DNA of 64,000 nt, from assembly GCF_014839805.1 (NCBI RefSeq), contig NC_051121.1:7237116-7301115 (forward strand). The letters run 5' to 3'. Under the pieces are notes generated by a model. That model was not told the DNA's origin. It worked only from the letters and a program-made list of their open reading frames with translations, and did not search any database. The number at the start of each line of letters is the position of its first letter. Within the stretch, counting starts at the first letter, position 1. The stretch is from Manduca sexta (taxonomy: Eukaryota; Arthropoda; Insecta; Lepidoptera; Sphingidae). The position numbers and the translations under genes are program-made. Below, in pieces: positions 9,499-18,990 of the stretch.

Positions 9499-10027
9499 CT
9501 GCAACAAACATCACCAAATAAATAATCATACTATTATCATATTTTATGAAATAAAGATGACATAAGCACACACTAGTAACTAGAAATCAATGTCATTAAA
9601 AAAGTTTAAACCATGTGTTTCAATTTTCGACTTCGAATTCGACTTCCGAATGTCTATCTTACACAATAAAGCTTAAAATCCTTTATGAAAAAGTAACCCC
9701 CTTATTCATAGACATATTAACCAATCACAACGGCCCTATGTCTACGCACTGCAAAGGCTGCCATGCCGTCAGCACTGAGAAACAGACTTGTTATCACAAC
9801 TTTACTCCGTCCTTAGATAAAAACGTCTATGAATAAGGGGGTATCTATCAGTGGCGAAGGGTTAAATTTCTCAAAAGTTAATCCGGTGCAAAAAAAATTT
9901 AGTTAACATATCACAACCAATTTAACAGAAAATTAAATCTAAGACAAACGTAAATAAACCTAAAAGGTAAGCCGGTAGGGTTGTGTAGAAGCCTCACCGC
10001 TGGTATGTATAGCTAGTGTATATTTAC
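9499..10027 (-). other. kibra intron 9
   Basis: This intron carries the 145-bp MITE at 9,697-9,841. The remainder is AT-rich and featureless. Confidence 0.8.
9697..9841. mobile_element. short MITE with CCCCCTTATTCATAGAC terminal repeats
   Basis: This 145-bp element is bounded by perfect 17-bp inverted repeats CCCCCTTATTCATAGAC. Flanks are TAA on the left and TAT on the right, compatible with, but not proof of, a 3-bp PIF/Harbinger-like target. It sits in the kibra intron between exons 9 and 10, about 190 bp from the nearest exon edge. From memory, similar 'TATTCATAGAC' elements are common in lepidopteran genomes. Confidence 0.65.
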
Positions 10028-10132
10028 CCGCGTTGGAGGGGTCGCTGGCCGCCTGCGCCGCCTCGAACACCCCCGAGTCTCCCGCCACCGACTCGTCGCT
10101 CACTGCCGCCGACACTGATCTAGTGTTCGTTC
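10028..10132 (-). CDS. kibra: kibra exon 9: conserved VSAAVSDESVAGDSGV block
   Basis: The exon encodes TNTRSVSAAVSDESVAGDSG followed by VFEAAQAASDPSNA. VSAAVSDESVAGDSGVFEA is nearly identical to the human KIBRA block just before the C2 domain, so identity is very secure. Two leading bases complete Gly from exon 8; the last base (G) joins TG of exon 10 to make Val. The donor is GTAAAT. The acceptor TTTGATGCAG is embedded in the first unit of a 63-bp minisatellite that fills the upstream intron sequence, and every unit carries a nearly identical acceptor-like sequence. Shifting the junction to another unit would add multiples of about 60 nt. Confidence 0.95.
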
Positions 10133-10134
10133 CT

Positions 10135-10870
10135 GCATCAAATATAACATAATCCTAAGGACGAATTGGTAGTATCCCACAGGCTAATAGGTCTGCATCA
10201 AATGACATAACATATAAGTAAGGCCGAATTGGTAGTATCCCACAGGCTAATAGGTCTGCATCAAATATAACATAATCCTAAGGACGAATTGGTAGTATCC
10301 CACAGGCTAATAGGTTTGCATCAAATGACATAACACATGAGTAAGGACCAATTGATAGTATCCCACAGGCTAATAGGTCTGCATTAAATGACATAACACA
10401 TGAGTAAGGACGAATTGGTCGTATCCCACAGGCTAATAGGTCTGCATTAAATGACATAACATATGAGTAAGGACGAATTGGTCGTATCCCACAGGCTAAT
10501 AGGTCTGCATTAAATGACATAACACATGAGTAAGGACGAATTGGTCGTATCCCACAGGCTAATAGGTCTGCATTAAATGACATAACATATGAGTAAGGAC
10601 GAATTGGTCGTATCCCACAGGCTAATAGGTCTGCATTAAATGACATAACACATGAGTAAGGACGAATTGGTCGTATCCCACAGGCTAATAGGTCTGCATC
10701 AAATGACATAACACATGAGTAAGGACGAATTGGTCGTATCCCACAGGCTAATAGGTCTGCATCAAATGACATAACACATGAGTAAGGACGAATTGGTAGT
10801 ATCCCACAGGCTAGGTCTGCATCAAATAGATCATAATACGTAAGGACGAATTGGTAATGTCTCATAGGTC
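10135..10870. repeat. 63-bp minisatellite, about 12 units, containing the exon 9 splice acceptor
   Basis: Twelve copies of a core GGACGAATTGGTCGTATCCC...AGGCTAATAGGTCTGCATTAAATGACATAACACATGAGTAA occur, with period 63 bp (about 60 bp in units 1 and 3). The centre units are nearly identical and the edge units diverged, as expected from unequal exchange. On the minus strand each unit boundary reads TTTGATGCAG or TTTAATGCAG. The unit nearest kibra exon 9 supplies that exon's actual acceptor (AG at 10,134-10,133). Because 63 is divisible by 3, the array has a long open frame, which explains the 195-codon ORF; it is not a gene on its own. Confidence 0.93.
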
Positions 10871-10924
10871 CTAGTTATGTAAAATGTGAGTGTGATATAT
10901 ACCACTAACCTATTTAGTTTTAAT

Positions 10925-10990
10925 ATTAATATTAGCCCTGTATTATATACTGTCCCACTGTTGCACACGGGCCTCCTCTACTACAGAGAC
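10925..10990. mobile_element. short LINE-type fragment
   Basis: CTGTCCCACTGTTGCACACG and GGCCTCCTCTACTACAGAGA resemble the widespread lepidopteran 'GTCCCACTGCTGGGCA.GGGCCTCCTCT' repeat (from memory). About 65 bp remain, next to the 63-bp minisatellite. Confidence 0.5.
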
Positions 10991-11224
10991 CTATTTAGTA
11001 TGTAAGAAAAAATAGAATAAACTATGTTCTTAATATAAATAAAAATATACTTTATTTATCACGTAGGCGAACAACGTTGCACTTATGATACGTCAAAACA
11101 ATTATTAGAATAATTATTAATATTTCTCAATAACACTTAAAATCACTCATTTAACTAGACATTTTAAATTGGAGATAAAATTCTTAAGGAATACAAGGCA
11201 TAAGGTAAGACAAAGTAGCCAGCT

Positions 11225-11475
11225 CGGGTTGGCTGGTAGGGGGAAATAAAAGAATAATTACTGTTCCAGGTTATTGCGCAACATAAAGCCACCACCGGAG
11301 TCCGGAAGTAAATTAACAGTAAATCAAATCAAGGTGGCTAGGTGGAGTGACGATCTGCTAAAAGTCGCTGGTAAGAACTGGTTGCGACAGGCCGAAGACA
11401 GGGTAAAATGGCACATATTGGAGGAGGCCTATGCCCAGCAGTGGACAAAGATATAGGCTGATGATGATGATGAAA
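11225..11475 (+). mobile_element. 5'-truncated LINE tail (RTE-like non-LTR retrotransposon)
   Basis: The open stretch reads RWSDDLLKVAGKNWLRQA, then EDRVKWHILEEAYAQQWTKI and stop, followed by GATGATGATGATGA. This is the characteristic C-terminus of LINE reverse-transcriptase polyproteins in Lepidoptera (RWTDDL.KVAG..W...A.DR..W..LEEAY.QQW), with the usual microsatellite tail. Only the last 60 or so codons remain, so the insertion is dead on arrival. It lies in the intron between kibra exons 8 and 9, antisense to the gene. Confidence 0.82.
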
Positions 11476-11510
11476 TCAAATCAAATGATGTAATGCATAA
11501 GGCTACTGAC

Positions 11511-11612
11511 CACTAGACGAGGGAGTCCGGGGCGAAAGCGGCGGCGGGGGCGTCTCCGAGATCGGGGACAGCGGCTCGCACGGCCGGCCCGGGCCTTGCA
11601 GCTGCACTGGAA
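11511..11612 (-). CDS. kibra: kibra exon 8: Pro-rich linker with SPISE motif
   Basis: The exon encodes PVQLQGPGRPCEPLSPISE followed by TPPPPLSPRTPSSS. Two leading bases finish Ile (ATT) from exon 7 and the last base begins Gly. It is a disordered, proline-rich linker with several SP/TP sites, which could be targets of proline-directed kinases such as CDK1 (inference from site type). The acceptor is TTATCCGCAG and the donor GTCAGT. GC content is far higher than in exon 7, only about 600 bp away. Confidence 0.86.
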
Positions 11613-11767
11613 CTGCGGATAAGGAAAACCCCTTAGTATATTGCTGGTAACTCTTACAATATATGATGATAAAAAGAACGTTATTTATAATTCCAAATAA
11701 AAGAAATGGCAAATCTTTACCTATTTAAAAAAAATATTATTCCAAATTCAAATTAATGACATTTGAC

Positions 11768-12129
11768 TTAAGGTGGTAGCTCAAGGTCCATTTTCATACA
11801 TTTTGTTTCGGCTTTAATCTGGGTAACTAAACAAGTATTGGCAAGTAAAGAATTTAAATTCACGTCTAGTTAGTGATTAGTTCTCGCAGTTGAAGAAAAA
11901 CGTAAAATAATTAATAATCATGGATATTTCGGCCTTTAAAATTTAATATGACGAAATTTTAAAGGCAGAAATATCCATGATTATTAATTATTTTACATTT
12001 TCTTCAACTGCGAGAACTAATCACTAACTAGACGTGAATTTAAATTCTTTACTTGCCAATACTTGTTTAGTTACCCAGATTAAAGCCGAAACAAAATGTA
12101 TGAAAATGGACCTTGAGCTACCACCTTAA
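11768..12129. mobile_element. TTAA-flanked palindromic MITE, copy 2 (most complete)
   Basis: This is the same family as the copy at 1.3 kb, with TTAA at 11,768-11,771 and 12,126-12,129 and both arms essentially full length. It is inserted in the intron between kibra exons 7 and 8, ending about 93 bp from the exon 7 donor. The arms pair almost perfectly, so the transcribed intron could form a long RNA hairpin. Confidence 0.88.
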
Positions 12130-12221
12130 GAAAATCAAAAATCGAACTTCTTTAGCGAAAAGAGTGCGCTTTACATTTTTTTTTATTTTTTGATATATAT
12201 TTTCTTTTAAATACAACTCAC

Positions 12222-12324
12222 TTGTAGCCAATCCGGTGACTTCATTCAAACCAGTAGCGACACCTATCCTCATTTCTGCCAATTTCTCTTCTAATTCCCG
12301 CTGTTGCCGCCTTTGCCTTTCCAC
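12222..12324 (-). CDS. kibra: kibra exon 7: charged helix
   Basis: The exon encodes VERQRRQQRELEEKLAEM and then RIGVATGLNEVTGLAT. It starts in phase 0 after acceptor TTTTTTCAAG and ends one base into the next codon at donor GTGAGT. The E/R/Q-rich start predicts a short helix that extends the Ser/Pro region. I recognise no distinct domain, and vertebrate KIBRA is diverged here, so assignment rests on exact phase, splice sites and position between two certain exons. A TTAA-flanked MITE ends about 90 bp beyond the donor. Confidence 0.85.
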
Positions 12325-12960
12325 CTTGAAAAAATGCAAAAGATACAGTAAGGAATCGTATATAATTCTGTAATAATACAGAAGAATAATATAAAAAAGT
12401 TTTTTTTTTCAACCCAACTTTAAATATCACAATGAGCAAGAATCGAAACAAAATTATATTTTTTAGTAAACCGTTAGCATGAAGCTTCCTTTACACATTA
12501 GTATTTGAAAAAAGAACAATTTGAATCTAATGTTATCTGTCCATCAGTTGACCTATGGGCGTGAAAGTGAAAGCACGCTTTGACGGACAGCACCACGGGC
12601 ACTCGTATGATTTTGCATAAAATATCTTGATAACAACCGCCGTTAAATGATAGAATTGTTTCGATAACATCGCCGTGTGGTTAGAGAAATGTCCAAGGTT
12701 CACAACCGGATTTAGGAATTCAGTCTGGGAATGTATAGGTATTTGTTACACGAATAGACATATTGTCAGGGAGATAAGGTATCTGAAATTTTATCTTGGA
12801 GAATGTAAACGGAATATTAGCACAGCGATTGCTTAAATTCATTATAGGTAACGTTTAAAATAAAACAGAATTTCTGACCACTGTCATAGTATCTAACATG
12901 GGATACATTTTTTCGTGGTCATTGCCATTAATAAAAAATCAGTAATATCAAACTCCTCAC
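12325..12960 (-). other. kibra intron 6
   Basis: AT-rich intron. A moderately GC-rich patch at 12,540-12,600 has no coding or repeat signature I recognise. Confidence 0.7.
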
Positions 12961-13096
12961 TTGATTGTAGGAAGGCGGTGGCGGCGGCGGACTGGCTGAA
13001 GACAGACTACTTCTTGGAGACAACGAGGGTTGGGAAGGAGAACTGCTCGCTCCAGGCGTCACGCTGTCCGTCGGGTACGTTGAGCCGCGAAGCAAC
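12961..13096 (-). CDS. kibra: kibra exon 6: Ser/Pro-rich segment
   Basis: The exon encodes LLRGSTYPTDSVTPGASSSP, SQPSLSPRSSLSSASP, a run of six prolines, and SYNQ. LSPRSSLSSASPP is the conserved SLSPRSSLSSPSPP block of KIBRA, a phospho-site-rich stretch after the coiled-coil core. The first base completes Arg from exon 5; the exon ends on a codon boundary (CAA) before donor GTGAGG. The acceptor is ACGTTTCAG. Confidence 0.92.
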
Positions 13097-13519
13097 CTGA
13101 AACGTGAGACAAATTAAAATATACTTTAACATCACCCTGTATAAGGTTGAAAATGAGATCTAAAATTGATTTTAAATACGTTCGAAAGGCGATTAAGACA
13201 AATACTAATATTTATAAATACGATGACAAAAAAGGATCGATTGTATTGTACAAATGGAAACATAAAAACAACACCATGTATAACACTTAAGGCGCCGAAT
13301 GCGGTCATCAGATAATCAAACTGTCATCTGTCTGTAAAAATTAATTTTGCGAACGACAATTTAATTGCATTTTCTTATGAAACGAAAGAGGTGTCTTCAT
13401 ACTTCGACTGCTTGACGAGTTAATAAAATACGTGAACGACACGAACGTCAATTATGACTACTTGAAATAGGTGTATTCAAAAAAAATAAGATGATATGGC
13501 AACACTTTAATGGCCTTAC
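13097..13519 (-). other. kibra intron 5
   Basis: AT-rich intron without visible elements. Confidence 0.8.
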
Positions 13520-14365
13520 CTCTCAACTCTCCTGTGAAGATCTACCATATCGATAGGCTTGTCTGCTTGAAATGCGGACGCGATTTGCGGACCTCCATAA
13601 ATATCCGTGAAACTGATTCCAGAACTCAATGAACCCTTACTGCTAGCAGTCGACAGGGACCCTAAGCTCGAACTGCTGGACACGGACAGCGTGCTTGCTG
13701 ACAACGTCTTCAACTGACCCTCGAGTGTCGTCATCGAGGTCAAAGCATCCTTCAACTGTTGTAATAAGAGCTGTTTTTCCTCGTGAAGCTTAAGTCGGTC
13801 TGCTATACACTTATTCGACATCTCGAAAGCATTCTTCAAATCCTGCTCGAGCCTCTTGCATTCGGTTTGTATTTCGCTCATCTCCTGTTTAGACCTAGTG
13901 CGTGGAGTTATACTCCTCAACTCTCTTAACAGCTGTTCTTTCTCCTGGAAGAGTAATAAGCGGTCTTTGTCAGACTCCGCCTGTCCAGGTTGGACCTTGT
14001 CTTCCAAGTCAGCGAGTTGCTGCTGGATTTGCTGTATCCTCTTCCTCGCTTCGTCATATTGTAGGCGTACCCGCGCCATTTCAGCTAATCTTGTACCTAT
14101 AGGTACTAGATCAGCGCACAGATCGGTCTGGGAGGCGGTGCTGAGCTTCTCCTGAGGAAGGCTAAGGGTTGAAAGGTCTGGGGATGCCTCGCCTAGCTGC
14201 AGTCTCGTTAGATCGTCCTTGAGCTTGGCTAGCGACTGCATGAGGTCAGCCCTCTCCTTCTCACCAGAGGTCAGAGATTTTTGGATATTCTTCAGCTCAG
14301 TCATAATCGCCTGAGCTTCGGTGATGTTGTAACATCCTTGTTGAGCACTCAACTTCTGTTCCACT
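13520..14365 (-). CDS. kibra: kibra exon 5: central coiled-coil core
   Basis: This is the largest exon (846 bp, 281 full codons) and it is open throughout. It begins VEQKLSAQQGCYNITEAQAI and includes SGEKERADLMQSLAKLKDDL, TASQTDLCADL, RVRLQYDEARKRI, DKDRLLLFQEKEQLLREL, and a Ser-rich LSVSSSSSLGSLSTAS stretch followed by GISFTDIYGGPQI. All are in the same order as in human KIBRA (SYKLDEAQA, CGEKEKQDLIKSLA, SSQTD, RLRYEEAKRRI, ERDRLILINEKEELL, SFTDLY). It forms the long helical scaffold between the WW and C2 domains. The acceptor is TTATCTTTCCAG and the donor GTAAGG. It starts with the third base of Glu and ends two bases into Arg. Confidence 0.97.
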
Positions 14366-14505
14366 CTGGAAAGATAAGAAACACAATTTAGATACAAATT
14401 GTCATCAGAATATATTTATATATATACCAACATTCAATATAATAGCAAAATAATTCGATTTAAAAAAAATCAAAGGCAAAGGAACCCATCATTCAGCCTA
14501 CTCAC

Positions 14506-14680
14506 TCAGCTAGAGTATCCACTCCCCGTCTTGCGCAGGCGACCTCAGCCCTCGCCTGTCGCAGCTCCTTGCGCAGCTGCGCAACTCTCCCTCGTGCCTG
14601 CGTCACCTCCGCGCGCAACAACTCCGGGTCGTGACGTGACGTCGTCGACGTCGTCGTCATTGACGTCGTCGATGAACACA
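14506..14680 (-). CDS. kibra: kibra exon 4: Ser/Thr linker plus coiled coil
   Basis: A low-complexity Ser/Thr run (SSTTSMTTTTSTTS, from an ACG/TCG-rich repeat) is followed by RHDPELLRAEVTQARGRV and AQLRKELRQARAEV, ending DTLAE. This matches the family pattern of a Ser-rich linker, then YDPEILKAEI, then a long heptad helix. The acceptor is TTTCTTCATAG and the donor GTGAGT. Two leading bases finish the Leu codon from exon 3; the exon ends GA, completed to Glu by exon 5. The helix is unusually rich in Arg/Ala encoded by GC-ending codons compared with exon 3. Confidence 0.94.
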
Positions 14681-16940
14681 CTATGAAGAAAAAAAAATGA
14701 TTAGAAATATACTTAGTTGTTGGTTCGATACCAAATTTTGTATTACGGATTTAAAAAAAAATATTAACGTCCTAAATGGAAATAAGCTAGCGTCGTGAGG
14801 TATATGACAGTCTATGGAAATAAATCTTAACACGTACATAAACATAGTATTCTTGAAGGCTGTCTTAAAAAATAGGTAGTAAACTTAAAAGCTATAAAAG
14901 AAAAATTAAAAGTAAATTATAAAGACATAAAGGAGCTAATAGTATTCAAAAGTAGCAAAAAATTCCATTCAACACTAGCATTCAGAATATATCACTGATC
15001 GATATATAAATTCCAGAAACCGATTCAATTAAAAACGCAAGTATCTTATACCACAATGGGTATATAAAATACCTCGAAAATTATTATTCGCCAACAACAT
15101 ACCAATATCGGCAATTTGCAAACATTATCTATATGTCGCGGTAAAACTATAAAGTTGCCCTTGTAAGAAATTGCCTAGACCACTATAATTATGCGCTGTG
15201 TATTGTACACAATTTTTATATTTCTTATAATATCGCCGTCAAATCAGTACTAATTATATTGTAATTTATAGAATGTAATCTATGAAATAATAATCCAGGA
15301 CTAAGACATTTAGAATTCAATGTATTTTGAAAACTTAAAATCCTTAGTTTATTTAAGAGCTAAGTCATCCCCACTTTGTAATACTTACAGAAGTTAAGTT
15401 ATTATAAACATAATTACATCCGTATTATTTCGGATAGCAACACAAAATGATTCCACATTACATAACTATAATATATTATAGCACTAACAAAACATTCTTG
15501 GTCAACACAACATCCCTAACGATTAAAATAAAGAACCATTCCATAGTCTAGACATTTCGCAAGATGCCCGTGTACCGCACACGCCCACAACACTTAATAT
15601 CATACCTTTGTGATTACAATTTACAATCTAGTTCTGCAGATCGTTCCCGGGCTTCAAAATATGTTCCGATGATATGCCATTATTTGTTCTAGCGTCGAAA
15701 ATATAACATAGCATAATAGAATATGTTGTGTATGAGATAGAGAAATTACCTATCTTTATATTTTTTACGTTAAAACATGTTATTCAATCAAAAACATACA
15801 AAAAATATATAGACGCTTTATTTAACTTTTTTACACACCGGTATGCCTTGTCGCTCCGTCGCGGCGATAGGCAATAATCTACCTTATATCATATTAAATT
15901 GAGTACTATTTGATTCGACACACAAGATTCCAAGGTATTGGATTGCGACAATTTTAATATTTTAGATAGTTAAATAAATTATAGAAGAAAATTGTTGAAA
16001 CAAAGTTAAGTGTAGTTAGTGTTCTTAGCAAACATATTACACCTCTATTTTTATTATCCACATAAAACACACATATTATTTCTACTATAAAACGCATCGG
16101 TTTACCTTCAATGTGAATACACAAATACAAAAATATTGAATAAATATGGTAAATATAAACAATGTGCTCTGGCAACATTCAACATTTGGGCGCACTTTTA
16201 ACAAACGAAAAACCTCCTTTGATCTCCGCTTTAGATGTTTTATTTATAATTACTAGCAATATTTACGATTTGACCACGAATATGTAAAAGCAGGTAGAAT
16301 ATACACAAATACTTTTATCTTTCATTGAACACAAATAGCCATAAAATAGACCCTTTGTTGTAGCGGCTTAAATGGAAATTTAATTATCTTTAATGAATGA
16401 GAAATATTTGTATATTTTGTTATAAATTTTACGTTTAGGAATGAATACATCATTTTACTGTAACAAATTTTATAACATAATATTTAATTTAAAATGTAAA
16501 TTATTCGGGTATTTTTTTAAATTTCTTACTTATTTAGAATCTATAATACTTATAATATATTGTAGACACCCAACATTGTTAAAAAATGGTAACATTACGA
16601 TCATTATCTCAGTACAATAATGTTGTTTACCCTACATAACCTACATTATTGTTAAGTCTGAAAAATCACACACTCACGCGTTTTATATCCGAAGGTTGAC
16701 AGAGACGCAACTGATGCACTCACTTTCCGTCATCTGTATTTCGTCCCATGATGTGATAGAGGGTGAGCCTATCACCATATCGGGCACTAATTCCACACTC
16801 CGTGATGATACTGAGTATAAAACCTACAATGCCTAACCCGGGGATCGAACCCGAGACCTCAGCACTGCAGTCCTATCGTAATAACAACGCCACCGAGCCA
16901 GTCAGGTCAGTCAAAGTAAAAAAATAAATAATATACTCAC
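14681..16940 (-). other. kibra intron 3
   Basis: A 2.3-kb AT-rich intron. Its upstream end holds SINE copy 1 (16,660-16,912), leaving under 30 bp between the SINE head and the exon 3 donor. I see no gene in the remainder. Confidence 0.75.
16660..16912 (-). mobile_element. tRNA-headed SINE, copy 1
   Basis: On the minus strand the element starts with a tRNA-like head, GGCTCGGTGGCGTTGT (A-box-like) and GGTTCGATCCCCGGG (B-box), followed by a body containing GGCTCACCCTCTATCACATCATGGGA. The same body recurs at 32.5, 41.6 and 52.7 kb and as a fragment at 29.6 kb. It lies just 30 bp from the donor of kibra exon 3. It is not a functional tRNA: the cloverleaf is incomplete. Confidence 0.75.
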
Positions 16941-17049
16941 GACTAGTCCTGGAGGCTGCGAGGGTGGACAGAGCATTATTTAAGTGCTTGTACTCATCCT
17001 GGGCTAAACACAACCTCTGTTTCTTTACATCGTATCTCTCCTTCTTGGC
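16941..17049 (-). CDS. kibra: kibra exon 3: N-terminal coiled coil
   Basis: The exon encodes AKKERYDVKKQRLCLAQ and then DEYKHLNNALSTLAASRTS. It corresponds to the KIBRA segment with QRL.LAQ.EY, part of the first coiled-coil region used for oligomerisation and partner binding. The acceptor is TTAACAG and the donor GTGAGT. It begins in phase 0 and ends with one base (C) of a Leu codon completed by the next exon. Because it begins in phase 0, any upstream alternative exon ending on a codon boundary could splice to it; see the GC island at 18.2 kb. Confidence 0.94.
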
Positions 17050-18203
17050 CTGTTAACAATGGAAATATTATTTATTAATAAAGTTTGAGGAATATACATT
17101 GACATAATCTGTTAAATATCTAAAACAGGGCGACATATTTTTTAAAAGATGTTTTTGTTTCAAACAAACACGATCTTTATTATTACCAATGTTTTTGTAA
17201 GTATTAGTGTCGAATTAAAATCAATTACCTAAGTTAATAAAATATGTCATTGTAATTGTAGAGCCTTAAATAATTCTATTAGAATTGAATAACTGTTAAC
17301 ATTACAGAATAAATTAAGAATAAATCTCATAAGAAACTAAAAAAAAAATTAACTTAATTTTTTATATAAGATAATAGTATAGTAACCGAATAATTTATTT
17401 ATTTACCATCTATTTGTGTAACGACACTACTATAATATGAATTTACGTATTACATATTTTTTAAGCTGTGTAGGTATATTTATTTCACCACAGTTACATT
17501 AAAAGCAAGAACCTGCCTCCATTTACCTAGTAAATATTTATCGGAAAATATTATATTCGATATATACCTATAGCATAATTACACTTAGCACACGCCAACA
17601 GCGACAACAAAAAAGTTTAATCAAAAAGATTCATTATCCGTAGGGACAGGAAAAAAAACCTCGACAATACATCTTGCGTATTTAATATCACATCTGGCAT
17701 TTTTTATTCAATCATGGTGTAATCCCAAATAAACAAACGAACAGCCACCAAAAATTCCACATACGTTGTTAATAATTTAAATAAGTACTAACGAGTGACC
17801 TACATCGCGACCGCTTATTGATCGATGATAAATATTTGACAAAAAAATACCCCTAAAAAATAAATCGTGCTTGTCGGTCAACAAGAGTCACATTCAGCGG
17901 CCGGTCACCGCACTTCACACGTCCGTATGAAATTCATCAAGTCACTCCCAAAATTAACAACTCATTAGCACAAAATTCCAAAGCTTAGTTTTTTGCGGCG
18001 TACATTATAAAAATACATATTATGTCGGATAATGAGTTTTTGCCTTAGAATCCATGTAAAAAGTGACATAAATCATTGAAGGCAACATCCTCCTCAGATG
18101 GAAAACATCTCGATGGCATTGTATAGTGCGCGAGTATTGTGACGGCTGACGTGTTTTGCTACGAATCAATTAACAGTAGACGAGATAAACCAGTGACATT
18201 TAC

Positions 18204-18990
18204 TGTGAAAAGGCGCAGCGAGCCGGTGGGCGCGTGCAGCCGGCCCCAGGCGTGTGCGCACTGCGGGAACGTGCCGTTCCTGCTCAGCACCACGTCGCCA
18301 CGTAGCCCTGGCCTTCGTAGTACGCCACCTCCGACACCGGCACCAAACGCACCTCCGCCGAGCGGATCTGACGCACCGACAGTATGTTCTCGTATATCGC
18401 CTCGTCCTCGAGATTCTGTCCCTCGGGGCACAAACGGTAACCAAACTCGCGACTAATTTCATCGAGGTTCGCGTACTCGGGCCGCTTGCGCAGTTCGGCG
18501 AGATTCTGATACTGAGGGGGTCGTCTCGTACGCGCAGGCCGGGCGGGCGCGCCGACGAAGGCTCTACACGCACGCCGTACTCGGGCGGGCGGCGCTCCAT
18601 GCGCGCGAGCTGGTAGCACGAGGCGGCGGCGGAGGCGTCGGGCGAGCCAGGAGCGCGGGGAGGCTGCGACCACATCGTGAGCGCCCGCCGCAACGGACAC
18701 ATCTTAACCCCCAAAAGGGCGCGCGTCGACTGGCGCGGCCGCTCGAGCTCGGATGGCGCGCGGTGGAATGCGCCCGCGCCGCCGAAAGAATGCAATCTCG
18801 GGCGCATTTCGGAGGTCGATCTCTCCGAAGGGCCGGGGTCCGCGCGCGTCCGCGGGCGCTCCCGCCTCCGGGCCGCGGCCATCTGTCGTAATAAGTTCGT
18901 CGAAACGAAACGCGCGGCCCGCCGAGGTGTCGGCGCACGGCGACGCCGTAACGGACCCTCTGTGACCGCGCCTCCTCCCGTCCGCACCAC
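18204..18990 (-). CDS. unrecognised coding-like exon in a CpG island, two frame breaks
   Basis: On the minus strand a high-GC3 reading starts at or before 18,990, passes MWSQPPRAPGSPDASAAAS at 18,675, and contains RRPPEYGVRVEP (PPxY, 18,577-18,588). At a C run near 18,520 the protein-like frame moves by one base and continues DPPQYQNLAELRKRPEYANL and DEISREFGYRLCPEGQNLED, then AIYENILSVRQIRSAE and EVAYYEGQGYV. Near 18,300 it moves again in the same sense to VVLSRNGTFPQCAHAWGRLH and APTGSLRLFT, ending at a donor-like GTAAAT. I do not recognise the protein. It has two PPxY motifs and several YxN-type tyrosines. The end is in phase 0, as is the start of kibra exon 3, so it could be an alternative first exon; it could also be a nested gene or decayed copy. 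Confidence 0.42.

Noticed and set aside
10278..10865. 195-codon ORF made of 21-residue repeats (LLACGIRPIRPYSCVMSFNAD-like)
   Set aside because: It is the translation of a 63-bp minisatellite in an intron; the openness follows from the period being a multiple of three. Not a stand-alone repeat protein.
10135..10870. CRISPR-like array
   Set aside because: The repeats are contiguous, with no unique spacers, inside an intron of an animal gene.
16845..16905. Possible tRNA gene (GGTTCGATCCC B-box)
   Set aside because: The same sequence recurs attached to a shared body at three other loci, and the cloverleaf is incomplete; it is the head of a SINE.
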